Assembly: GCA_963839165.1 (NCBI GenBank)
Contig: CAWIUG010000012.1
Coordinates: 79,854-143,853, forward strand
Origin: DATFVA01 sp963839165
GTDB lineage: Bacteria > Bacteroidota > Ignavibacteria > Ignavibacteriales > Ignavibacteriaceae
DNA: 64,000 bases
Direction of reading: 5' to 3'
A model generated the notes under the pieces. The model did not search any database. It worked only from the letters and a program-made list of their open reading frames with translations, and was not told the DNA's origin. The position numbers and the translations under genes were made by a program. This document shows positions 52,768 through 62,180 of this stretch, piece by piece; the first letter of the stretch is position 1, and each line of letters starts with the position of its first letter.

Positions 52768-54314
52768 TGTACGCTCTTCTTATTATTTAACAAACTAAAA
52801 CTAATAGTGAATTTATAAGCATTTTCATCACGTAGTGCTTCAAACGTCATATTATTGAGAGTTGCATTCTCGAGAGAATAAGCAAATTTGGTAACTACGT
52901 CTTTGTTTATCGCATAACCAATTAGTACTACTTCCTGATTTGCATTAACAGAAAGCTGCGTAAGCCAGAGGTTATGCCTTGTAGCGAAGAAATCCGAAAT
53001 ATTTTGCAAGACATTTGTCCAGACTCCGGTTCCTGCAGAAGCAGAATCAAGTATAGACTGAGTCTGATCAAATCCTTCGATCTTCGTTTTCAGCTGAGAG
53101 ATGTCATTGAGAATTTCCTGGTTCTGTCTCATCAGAATAGTTTCTTCGGTGATCTTCTGATTTAATTCACCAATCTCAAGATGATTCTTTAGGATTGATT
53201 GGGTCATAATGAAGGCGGCAATGAAAAGAATTGGAAGCATCAGGTAGCCATGCCATGCAAACTGGATGAACTTCTGATCATCTTTTACATACTTTGGTAA
53301 AAGATTTATTCCTTTTGTGCCTTCTTCCTGTTCTTCAACGAATTCAGTTCCGACCGCTATCGGAACACTGAATGCAGAGAACTTTGACCTTGTTTCTTCA
53401 TCCAATGCGGACAAATCAAGATCATCAAATTCGAGACGGGAAACATTCGCTTCCGGAAAAGTTCCATAGAAGGAGAGGATCAGATTTTCAGAATCATCTT
53501 CTCCGCAGACTATGATATTATCCAGGGATGAAATTCCACCATTCTCCATCTCCAACAGGATCTTAGAAAAATAAACATCATAGGTGTGAAGATTGGAAGT
53601 TCCTATATCGAGAGTGGTACCAATATGTTTTAATTTTCTACCATGCAGAAATATCAGCTTACTGTATTCCTTACCTATATAAACAATAAGAGAATTATCA
53701 TCCGGGAAGAATTTTTTTCTCTTTGAAACGTAAAAGGCAAGAGATATCTCAGCGCTTTTAACAGAAGGGATCTTATAATACCTTTTGTTATTATACCTGG
53801 CGAGGGAGTTGATGAACTTAATACAGCTCACCTCTCCACCCAGAAAGACAGACAAAAGTGACTTGTCTGCAAGTTCTATATATCCAAGATTTTCGCTGTC
53901 AATAGACACGTTCTTTGCTTCCTGGATATCATTAATGATCTCCTGGGTCACCTTAGCCGATTTAGGAAATTTAGAACCTTCAAATACGTGATAGAAGATG
54001 GCAGGTTCTGTTAATGCTGGAATAAACTGAGCATTATTCAGGTTTATCCCTGAAAGAGCATCATTGATCAAAGCCAATGAAGTCGATTCAGATTGCGGTG
54101 CACTAACAGGTCCTGTGGATCTCTTCAATCCTTCTATCTGAAGGTCTTCACTATCAAGCTGGAGACCACCCAGGGTGTCGTCTGTTGCTAAAGCAGGCTG
54201 ATTTACAACATCAGTAGATGCCGTTTTTAGCACTTTAAATTTGCCGCCCTCTTGGGAGAGCACGGCTGCTTTTAATTCTGTTCCTTCACAGTAGATACAA
54301 ACTAACGGTTTCAT
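52764..54314 (-). CDS. GspL-like protein: PilM-type cytoplasmic domain joined to PilN-type membrane part
   Basis: The 516-residue product has a cytoplasmic part of about 340 residues with actin-fold features (VCIYCEGTELKAAVL at the start, LIVYIGKEYSKLIFLHG and IVCGEDDSENLI later), one membrane helix near 355-375 (LPILFIAAFIMT), and a periplasmic tail with a coiled coil and a PilN-like end (WLTQLSVNANQEVVLIGYA). In classical type IV pili these are two proteins, PilM and PilN; the fused form is that of type II secretion GspL. It links the cytoplasmic ATPases to the inner-membrane platform. Confidence 0.77.
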   Translation of the reverse strand: MKPLVCIYCEGTELKAAVLSQEGGKFKVLKTASTDVVNQPALATDDTLGGLQLDSEDLQIEGLKRSTGPVSAPQSESTSLALINDALSGINLNNAQFIPALTEPAIFYHVFEGSKFPKSAKVTQEIINDIQEAKNVSIDSENLGYIELADKSLLSVFLGGEVSCIKFINSLARYNNKRYYKIPSVKSAEISLAFYVSKRKKFFPDDNSLIVYIGKEYSKLIFLHGRKLKHIGTTLDIGTSNLHTYDVYFSKILLEMENGGISSLDNIIVCGEDDSENLILSFYGTFPEANVSRLEFDDLDLSALDEETRSKFSAFSVPIAVGTEFVEEQEEGTKGINLLPKYVKDDQKFIQFAWHGYLMLPILFIAAFIMTQSILKNHLEIGELNQKITEETILMRQNQEILNDISQLKTKIEGFDQTQSILDSASAGTGVWTNVLQNISDFFATRHNLWLTQLSVNANQEVVLIGYAINKDVVTKFAYSLENATLNNMTFEALRDENAYKFTISFSLLNNKKSVQ

Positions 54315-54374
54315 TATGCTGCCGATAATAATTGATGTATTCTTGTTTTATTATTTGCGTATGCTATGGCTGTT

Positions 54375-55574
54375 TCAAGAGATATTTTCTTTGTGAGGTA
54401 CAGCCTCTTTAAGTCCTGTTCCAGGGTCATCATGCCCTTGAGGGCCGCCCTGGTTTATCATCATATAAATTTCACTGACGTTGTTATTTTTAATCGCTGC
54501 TTTAACACTTGGCGTAACTACCAAAACTTCTTTTGCAAGAGCACGTTTTCCATCAAGGCTTGGTACAAGTTTCTGGGAGACGATACAAACGAGAACATCA
54601 GCTAACCTATGTCTGACGCGATCCTGCTCAGCAGGATTAACCTCTGCTACTATTCTGTCTATTGTTTCCGAAGCTGAAGAAGTATGAAGAGTAGAAAATA
54701 CTTTATGTCCGGTATCCGTTACTTCAAGAGCTGACATAATAGTCTCAGGATCTCTCATTTCACCGATTATTATTATGTCGGGATCCTGCCTTAGTGATTG
54801 AATCACGCCATCCTTAAAGGAAAGTACATCACGTCCTACCTCCCTATGACGAATTATGCAGGCTTTAGAGGTATGTACATACTCCACAGGAGAAGCAATT
54901 ATTACTACATGTGCAGGATCAATCTGATTGTGTGCGTCAACAATTGCGTCTAATGTGGTCGATTTACCAGATCCTGTAATCCCGGTAATTAACGTAAGTC
55001 CGTTTTTAATGTAGGTATGGCTAAGTGTTTTAACCACATTTGGATGAAAACCATAAGAATCGAGAGGTCTGATCGTCGCATTTATTGCACGCATATTAAG
55101 TGCAAGTGAATCAAGGTCGAAGTAAGCATCCGCCCTGAAACGGACATCAACATTTTTTCTTGTATAGTGGAAAGTGTAGCTGAAGTCGAGGTTCCTGGTT
55201 AAGGCAAGTTGTTTACGCTGATTAACATTAAGCATATTTACGATAAAAACCGCTGCTTCATCATCGCTCAATTGGACAAATTCCTTAACTCTCTCTTTGT
55301 CTCCATGCACTCTTAACCATACATAACCGCCATTTCCATGTCCTCCAAGCTCAATATCAGATGCATCCATTTCGATCATACTGGTCAGGACTTTGTTTAA
55401 ATAGTTCCTCAGTAGGATCCTTCTATCGGAGTCAAGCTTTTCGATATTTTCAAGTAAATAGGTTACACGGTCGGGTCCCTGTAGAACAGGAGGGATCGTA
55501 TTGCAGAAGTCTGTCAATACTTTTTTAATCTCAGGGATTGTTAATGCAATATCTTTTGTTTCTTTAGAAGTCAT
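54375..55574 (-). CDS. pilT: PilT-type retraction ATPase
   Basis: This 399-residue secretion ATPase of the PilT/PilU branch has Walker A G-I-T-G-S-G-K-S-T at 198-206, the aspartate-box region with IASPVEYVH, Walker B DIIIIGEMRDPETI, and the histidine-box TGHKVFSTLHTSSA. It lacks the long GspE N-domain and the zinc tetracysteine, consistent with PilT. Retraction of pili and twitching motility is the expected role. It lies between PilB and the GspL-like gene. Having a PilT argues that the locus is a dynamic pilus and not a pure type II secretion system. Confidence 0.9.
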   Translation of the reverse strand: MTSKETKDIALTIPEIKKVLTDFCNTIPPVLQGPDRVTYLLENIEKLDSDRRILLRNYLNKVLTSMIEMDASDIELGGHGNGGYVWLRVHGDKERVKEFVQLSDDEAAVFIVNMLNVNQRKQLALTRNLDFSYTFHYTRKNVDVRFRADAYFDLDSLALNMRAINATIRPLDSYGFHPNVVKTLSHTYIKNGLTLITGITGSGKSTTLDAIVDAHNQIDPAHVVIIASPVEYVHTSKACIIRHREVGRDVLSFKDGVIQSLRQDPDIIIIGEMRDPETIMSALEVTDTGHKVFSTLHTSSASETIDRIVAEVNPAEQDRVRHRLADVLVCIVSQKLVPSLDGKRALAKEVLVVTPSVKAAIKNNNVSEIYMMINQGGPQGHDDPGTGLKEAVPHKENIS

Positions 55575-55605
55575 AATGTTTAAGCAATTATTGTTGAACT
55601 AAATT

Positions 55606-57396
55606 TTATTCGTCAGAAGTTGCTGCAAGTACTTCCTGAATTGACGTTAACCCTAATCTCACTTTTTCAAATCCGGAATCTCTCAACGTCAGTGTTCCAT
55701 CAGCCCTTGCCTGGTTTCTGATCTTTTCTTCATCAACTTCAATACCAGAACGAACTATATGCTGTCTTATTTCCTTGGTAAAATAAAGTGCTTCATGAAT
55801 GGCCATTCGGCCCTTATAACCGGATCCGTTGCACTTTTCACACCCTTTTGGCTCGTATATAGTATAATTCTTCCATTCTTCAATATTCAGGCCAGCAGCC
55901 TTCATAATAGTTTCGTCAAAATTTACCACTCTACGCTTGCAATTATTACATAAACTCCTTATAAGACGCTGAGCGACTATTATATTTATTGCATACGCAA
56001 TAAGAAATGGCTCTATACCCATTTTATATAGACGGGAAACAGCACTTGGGGCATCATTAGTATGAAGTGTTGAGAAGGTCAAGTGTCCTGTGTTTGCAAG
56101 TTTAATTGCTACTTCAGCTGTTTCCTTATCTCTCATCTCACCTACAAGCACAACGTCAGGATCATGTCGCAGAATTGATCTTATTGCCTGATCAAAGTTC
56201 ATTTTATAACCAATCTTTAACTGACGGGCTCCCTGAATTACATACTCGACAGGATCTTCTACTGTCAATACATTCAGTGTGGGATCAATTACCTGGTAAA
56301 GGGCTGCAACAAGAGTTGTGCTTTTGCCACTACCAGTTGGGCCGGTTAATATTACCATTCCCTGGGGTTGATTTATGGCTTTAACAAATGATTGTCGTGC
56401 ATAACCAGTAAGGCCTAGTTTATCCAGATCAGTAATTACTTTTCTATCATCAAGTATTCTTATTACGACACTTTCGAATTTATTTTTAAGTTCAGTTCCA
56501 ACCATCGGGAGAACCGAAACCCTGTAACGTATAACGTGACCATCGATCTCTCTCTGGATAAATCCATCCTGAGCTCTTTCCCTTTCAAACCGGTCCATTC
56601 CTTTTGAACGGTCTTTTACAACAGCTACGACAGCTTCGGGAAGAGTGGCGTCCTGGGTATGCCAATGTTCCAGGTTTCCGTCAATTCGTATTAAAATATC
56701 TGTTTTATTTCCCATCTTGGGAACAAAATGAATATCACTAGCACCTTTTCTGACACCCTCTATAAGCGCAGCTTCAACCAGGTTGATCAGTGCGCTTTTA
56801 TTTATCTCTGCATCAAGTTCATCTTCATCGAAGGAATTCTCTTCATCCTCAATTTTAATTTCGGCATCCATCTCCTCCATCATTTTCAAGTAAACATTTT
56901 CCGGAGGCAGGATAGTAGAGATCAGTTTTTCATAATCTTTTTTTCGAATAAAAACGATTTCATATTTTTTAGCATTTAATCCGAAAGCGATTTTAGGAAT
57001 GTTCCGATCAGTAGGGTCTATAGCGGCCAGGATTAATTTATCTTTGAGGCGTTCATCGTACATGAAGGGAATTATCTTATGTTCAAGCATTTGCTCTTTT
57101 AATGAATCCCCGGCACTTGTGATCATGTGCTTTATTGAATTCAGTCTATTTTCGGGAATATCTTCAGGACGAGTATCCAATTCCCTGAAAGCGTAAAGAA
57201 TTGCGACTTCTCTGAAAATTGTATCATGCTCATAACCGAAGTCCTGAACCAGTATCTGGGCAAGGTTTCTTTTTACCTTATTAGTATCATTAGCCTTAGC
57301 ATTCAGAGCTCTTTCCAGAGTTGCCGCATCTATAATTCCCTTTTTGAAGAGAAGGAAACCTATTTTGTCGGTCATTTCCAGATTTGTCTCGATCAT
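55606..57396 (-). CDS. pilB: PilB/GspE-type assembly ATPase
   Basis: The 596-residue protein has an N-terminal MshEN-like region (about 1-160, KIGFLLFKKGIIDAATLERAL), an acidic linker, and the ATPase core with Walker A G-P-T-G-S-G-K-S at 352-359, VLTVEDPVEY, and VVLVGEMRDKETAEVA. The zinc tetracysteine C-x2-C (LCNNCKRR) and C-x2-C (GCEKCNGSGYKGR) near 490-530 is intact. It powers pilus extension or pseudopilus growth. Its ATG overlaps the pilC stop by 4 bases. MshEN domains often bind cyclic di-GMP, which could tie the machine to second-messenger control. Confidence 0.93.
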   Translation of the reverse strand: MIETNLEMTDKIGFLLFKKGIIDAATLERALNAKANDTNKVKRNLAQILVQDFGYEHDTIFREVAILYAFRELDTRPEDIPENRLNSIKHMITSAGDSLKEQMLEHKIIPFMYDERLKDKLILAAIDPTDRNIPKIAFGLNAKKYEIVFIRKKDYEKLISTILPPENVYLKMMEEMDAEIKIEDEENSFDEDELDAEINKSALINLVEAALIEGVRKGASDIHFVPKMGNKTDILIRIDGNLEHWHTQDATLPEAVVAVVKDRSKGMDRFERERAQDGFIQREIDGHVIRYRVSVLPMVGTELKNKFESVVIRILDDRKVITDLDKLGLTGYARQSFVKAINQPQGMVILTGPTGSGKSTTLVAALYQVIDPTLNVLTVEDPVEYVIQGARQLKIGYKMNFDQAIRSILRHDPDVVLVGEMRDKETAEVAIKLANTGHLTFSTLHTNDAPSAVSRLYKMGIEPFLIAYAINIIVAQRLIRSLCNNCKRRVVNFDETIMKAAGLNIEEWKNYTIYEPKGCEKCNGSGYKGRMAIHEALYFTKEIRQHIVRSGIEVDEEKIRNQARADGTLTLRDSGFEKVRLGLTSIQEVLAATSDE

Positions 57397-58771
57397 ACCT
57401 TATCACTCTGCATATAAGTTATATTATCTGCCATTCCGGGTGTTTTCGGGTGAACTGTAGCGGTTTCAGCAGATACAAGGGTCAGCAGAATCATAACAAC
57501 CATAATTATCATTGCTATTACTACCTGAACGATCTCTATAAAGTTCTTAAGCTTATAAACAGTTTCTGCTTCATAATAATTAGCAAGCTGAAGGGATGTG
57601 TTTTTGATAGTTCCGGTTTCTTCTCCGGAGTGTAATCTCGAAAGGGCAGTCTCGGTAAAAACTCCTGATGCAGTAAAAGCATCGGTCATTCCTACACCTT
57701 TTTTTACCATAAGTGGAATGGCTACATTTTTAACCCGTTCTTCAAAATATTTATTCCCTGCTGCTTCTGCTGCAATTCTGATTGGTTCGATACTCTCAGC
57801 TGATCCGCTGTAGAGAGTATAGAATACCCGACAATATACTTCAATAATGGTTTTATGAATAAGATTACCAACAAGAGGAAGTCGAAATAACATTTTGTGA
57901 AAAACGATTGCGCCTTTTTTAGAAGTTGCCCATTTCCAGAAAATGACAGGAGGTATAACAAATAATGCTAGAAGGATATACACATTATCAATCATAAAAT
58001 CGCTCATCTTTAACGTAAAAGCGGTCATAGGAGGTAATTCGATCTTAAACCGAACGAATAAGTTTTGCAGTTTCGGGAAAGATATATGCCACATAGAATA
58101 TTACTGCCAGGAAAAGAACAAAGATCGTCACCATAGGGGTAATCAGAGCACTTCGTAAGCTCTTCTTAAACTCCTGTCTTCTTTCCAGGAATTTAGCTGT
58201 GGCCTTATATATCTCGGCCATATTTCCGCTCTTTGAGGCCAATCCCAGCATATAGGCTGTGAATTTTCCAAATACATTCTGATACTTCAGAAAAGTTGCT
58301 TCACTGTCGGCCCCTTTTTTAAGGTCATTATTAACCTCTTTTAAGTGTATCTCTTAAGGTTTTGTTTTCAGTATCATTCATCAGCAGAGTAAGTATTTCA
58401 TTATATGGTAATTTCTGATCAAGAAGCTCTGAACTGATCTTAACAAAGGTTACAATTTCTGCTGTCGGAGGTTTTCTGTTATAGTCCAGTAATTTTTTAT
58501 TTACAGAAATAACCTGGTATCCTAAACGGGATAAGGCATCTTCAACTTCTTTCTTTGTATATGCCTTCTGCTCTCCTGTGATAGGTTTTTCATTCCCCTT
58601 TTTTACCTTATAAAGGAAGGTCGATTTTTTTTCAATTAGCCGGATCTTTAATTGATTTTTTTCAGCAAGACGTTGAATCTTTTTCTTCCCCTCGGTGAAA
58701 GAATTTGCTGAAAGAGAACCATTAATAGCCTGACCATTTAATTTTTCCGCAGTAAATTTTAGTTCAACCAT
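57393..58771 (-). CDS. pilC: PilC/GspF inner-membrane platform protein (frameshifted in this sequence)
   Basis: Three successive frames rebuild one protein of about 459 residues. The first (58771 to about 58333) has the soluble N-part VELKFTAEKLNGQ with ISSELLDQKLPYNEILTLL; the second (to about 58060) has YMLGLASKSGNMAEIYKATAKF and a membrane helix; the third holds PLVGNLIHKTIIEVYCRVFYTL, SGEETGTIKNTSLQLANYYE and the last helices. Shifts are one extra base in an A run near 58333 and one near 58060. PilC anchors the ATPases at the inner membrane. Intact neighbours make sequence error the simplest explanation. Confidence 0.88.
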
Positions 58772-59009
58772 GTTAAAATTGCTCTTATTATTAAATTTTC
58801 AATAATTAAGCAATTCTCATTCCAAAAATAAAACGCTGTTATTCCTTTATTTTAAGTTTATTATATAACTATTATTGAAAGAATTACGTCAGGATCGTCC
58901 TTTTCAGGGGGAAAAACTAGGGAATGATATAATCAAAGGGATAGACAATGGATTTTGCGAAGACTTATATGATGATTAGATGGAATCATCTCTTAACTTG
59001 TCCAGATTA

Positions 59010-61124
59010 TTAAAGTGTATTATGCCTTTTGATAAGAAAGAATAAATAATCATGATCATCTAAAAGCAGACTGTAATCCCCATTATTAAGTTTTGTAAAA
59101 ATATATTGACTGATTTCGGCATTTAATTTATCTGTTCTTAGAAATATGTATGAATTAAATTTGTTTTCCAATTCAACTAAGGAGGGTTTTGTAATATCCT
59201 CTAGATATTTAAAACTTATTTCCCGTTTTATTTTATCTCTTAATATATTCTTAAAGTTTGTATAAACTGGTCCCGAAAATTGGTTTTTTTCCAAAATCGT
59301 ATTCATCCATTGATAATGATTCCTTGCATCCACATTTAAAAAGGACTCGGACTGATATTTTAATATGGAATCTTTCTTTAAGAAAGTGAAATTGAGGACA
59401 AAAATTATTGGGATAATTAAAATCAATAATGTTCTTAGCCGGATTTTCGAAATAATCAGGATTGCGGAACCCGATAGAATAAGAGCTATAAACATGAATG
59501 TTTTTTGATAGAGATCAACATGAAGTCCGAAATCATACTCAATAAAATAAGTTATCCTGTGATTCAAAAAATAATATTTGTATATAAACTGATAGATTTT
59601 ATAGAGAAGCTGATAAAATTCATTAGATAAAATAAAAAAAATGGATAATGTTGAGATGATGAATACTATGATTAAAGATAGCTTATTCTTTGTATTAAAA
59701 TGATAATTAGAATTTATACTTGGAAATTGTGGATTGCATACTTTCAACGTCTGACTAATGTTAAATACATCCAGAATTTTACCTAAAGCTGCACCGGAGC
59801 AAAAAGATAGAAATGGAATTACGAAACTGAGATTTCTAAAGTCAACACTATATTTAAACATCCAAATGACTATCGGGATTATTACCATTATTAAGGAAAT
59901 ATGCCATAATTTCCTATTAAATAAGCTAATCCCAATAGCTAAAGCAAAGAAAGTACAGGCCGGCATTCCCCAGTTGTAGTATAATAAGTTAAGAGCCTTA
60001 ATGAAAATCGCAAAATGACCTTCGGGAGAAAGATATTCAGGTTGATTTAATCCAGAGACCATAACTTCGGGTGCGCTTAAGTACCAAAATAATGTTGTAG
60101 CACAGATAACTGCCACGTATAAAAAAATTCGTATAATATTCTTTGCAGTGAAGTATTTTCTGTTTGATAATAAGAAGAAAAGCAATAATAATGAGGTTAT
60201 GGTTAAAACATATGCGCCGGCTAACTTCGTTGCTGCCGCCAATGCTGCTAATAGAAATACAAGGAGATATTTATTAATAATATCATTTCTATTTACATTT
60301 TTAATATTAGGGAATGAAATAAAGGATTTATCAATATCGGGAGAATATTTAACGAGCAAATAAAAAGTCATAAACGCAAAAAATGAAACCGGCAGATCAG
60401 CATTCCCATCGGCAATAAATACAAGTGAAAAAACTATTGGAGCGAAAAGTCCATATATAATTAATCCCGACAAGTATCTATTGTCTTTTTTTGTTAAAGC
60501 AAGATCTAAAAAAATTAAAAGATTGCCTATAAAGAACAATGGCATTATGAATTTGGGGAAGAAGTGGACATCAGTTTTTCCAATCATTACATAAGAAATC
60601 GACCAGTTAGCGGGGATTAACTGAGGAAAATGAGAGGAATATTTTGGTAGAATATTATTTGCAAAATCGATCGCCCAGCGGTTCCATTCGTAATTGTTTA
60701 CAGTATCAATGAAATAGAAGATTGAGCCTATGTTAGCTAAAAAAACAGCAATATAAAACAGAATAACTATCGCTGTGGAAATGAATAGAATTCGGTTTAT
60801 TGTAGAATTATTTTCAAGGAAAGTATTTAATTTTTTATATTTTTCGGCCAAGCTAAAATTATGAAGATTATATACACGCTTCGGAAAATATGAATAGAAT
60901 AGGTATCCTGATTCTAAAAGGATTAAGCCGTATAATACTGAAGGAATGTAAATAGAAAATAATGTCAGAGCAGTGACAATAACATAATTAGCAAATAAGC
61001 TAAAAGTAAAAACTAATAACCATTTTTGTAATTTTGAATCAGATTTAATTCCCAACAATTGTAATGCAACGATTCCAGGGAGAGCAATTATCTGGAGAAT
61101 TGAGATGAAACCAAGAATTAACAT
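59010..61124 (-). CDS. Large multi-pass membrane protein, possible GT-C-like glycosyltransferase
   Basis: The 704-residue protein has about fifteen hydrophobic helices and a short soluble C-terminal end. The topology and loop content (for instance NNYEWNRWAIDFANNILPKY between early helices) recall GT-C lipid-linked sugar transferases of the ArnT/PMT/RgtA kind, but I cannot point to a decisive catalytic motif beyond acidic residues in the first loops. Base composition is more AT-rich than its neighbours. It lies between the pilin-like gene and pilC on the same strand; a terminator stands upstream of it, so it is transcribed separately from the pilin. Confidence 0.65.
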   Translation of the reverse strand: MLILGFISILQIIALPGIVALQLLGIKSDSKLQKWLLVFTFSLFANYVIVTALTLFSIYIPSVLYGLILLESGYLFYSYFPKRVYNLHNFSLAEKYKKLNTFLENNSTINRILFISTAIVILFYIAVFLANIGSIFYFIDTVNNYEWNRWAIDFANNILPKYSSHFPQLIPANWSISYVMIGKTDVHFFPKFIMPLFFIGNLLIFLDLALTKKDNRYLSGLIIYGLFAPIVFSLVFIADGNADLPVSFFAFMTFYLLVKYSPDIDKSFISFPNIKNVNRNDIINKYLLVFLLAALAAATKLAGAYVLTITSLLLLFFLLSNRKYFTAKNIIRIFLYVAVICATTLFWYLSAPEVMVSGLNQPEYLSPEGHFAIFIKALNLLYYNWGMPACTFFALAIGISLFNRKLWHISLIMVIIPIVIWMFKYSVDFRNLSFVIPFLSFCSGAALGKILDVFNISQTLKVCNPQFPSINSNYHFNTKNKLSLIIVFIISTLSIFFILSNEFYQLLYKIYQFIYKYYFLNHRITYFIEYDFGLHVDLYQKTFMFIALILSGSAILIISKIRLRTLLILIIPIIFVLNFTFLKKDSILKYQSESFLNVDARNHYQWMNTILEKNQFSGPVYTNFKNILRDKIKREISFKYLEDITKPSLVELENKFNSYIFLRTDKLNAEISQYIFTKLNNGDYSLLLDDHDYLFFLIKRHNTL

Positions 61125-61220
61125 CTTAAACTATTTTATTTTTCTTTATTATAACCTACTCAGAGAAACTATTATTATGCCATTACATTTAAACAAATCT
61201 ACCGATTATTTGGGACGGTT

Positions 61221-61253
61221 TAAAATAAAAAAGGCTGTAAGAATCTTACAGCC
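61221..61253 (-). terminator. Intrinsic terminator after the pilin-like gene
   Basis: On the minus strand a nine-base-pair stem GGCTGTAAG/CTTACAGCC with a three-base loop is followed by TTTTTTATTTT. It lies about 20 bases after the likely pilin stop and should make the pilin a separate, possibly abundant, transcript. Confidence 0.9.
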
Positions 61254-61275
61254 TAATTAAAATATGTAAATATTA

Positions 61276-61692
61276 TTATTTAGTAGTTACAGACGATGAC
61301 AATGACCAGTTGGGGTACGACTGTTGTAACAACTGTCCAAGTATAGCCGAAGCCAGCATCATTAGGTGTAGCCTGTTATCAAACCTATTCCTGGGTTCGG
61401 TACCGGGAGTAAGCGATTGCCCAGGTATGCATCTGTAGAATCTTTAGGTTAGCTGGAAGATGTGCCCAAACCTTAGTATTCAAATCCAGTGAAATGAATT
61501 TCCGCCACCGCCCATTGCAAGTGGTTTCTTATAATATTGCTGAGCCATAGCTCCAATATTCGTTCCCTGAGAAACTATTGAATCCTGAGTAGAGGTTTCA
61601 GCGTTTGCGTTGAATAAGTTGATACCAACTACTACGGCTATACCGACTACGATAACACCAAGAACGATTAAAAGAAGTTGTTGTTGACCCAT
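61276..61692 (-). CDS. Pilin-like protein with atypical N-terminus (frameshifted in this sequence)
   Basis: The first frame (61692 to 61480) opens MGQQQLLLIVLGVIVVGIAV and gives one N-terminal hydrophobic helix, then NANAETSTQDSIVSQGTNIG and a glycine-rich turn; the frame then breaks near 61490. A last segment ending YPNWSLSSSVTTK with a stop at 61276-61278 suggests an original protein of about 138 residues. AAGGAG precedes the ATG at ideal spacing. The layout fits a pilin: short leader, long helix, variable body, own terminator, beside pilus genes. The usual G-F-T-L-x-E cleavage motif is missing, so the call is an inference. Confidence 0.6.
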
Positions 61693-62180
61693 TACAGATC
61701 TCCTTATGTTGTTGTGATTAGTTTATTATAGTGTTCTTTACAATTAGTTACGATCAATTATTTTTAAGCTCTATTCTGATTAACAGGATTCGTGCCATCA
61801 GGTGAATCAGGTATTATATACATTATATAATGAGCAGAGGTTTCTAATATCTAATTTTTATTTACCGGTAATGTTTTCTCTTGAAGAGTTATTTACCGGT
61901 TCTATATCTTCACCAGGGTTTACTTTTAGTTTTTAACCTGCGGTATAGATTTTTATTCATAATTTCAAAGACAGTTTAATGAAGAAAATAATATGCCAGT
62001 AGGACAAAAGAGAGAATTAAAAATATTTTTAGGATTTATAAGGTGTCATTTTTAACGCAGGTAAAAGTTACAAGTAATTATTTATTAATGATGAGTTTCT
62101 TTCCTGAGGCCTTAGGTGAAGTACTATTGTTGGCATAAAATTAGAATTAGCAAATGCATTCTAGATTAAAAGGATCTTTA
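61693..62180. other. Non-coding gap between pilin-like and TMTC-like genes
   Basis: No credible gene is seen in these 488 bases, which separate two divergent genes. A perfect 12-base direct repeat TTATTTACCGGT occurs at 61858-61869 and 61889-61900, 31 bases apart start to start, about three helical turns. The left end holds the pilin ribosome site and the right end the AAAGGAT site of the next gene. Confidence 0.55.
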
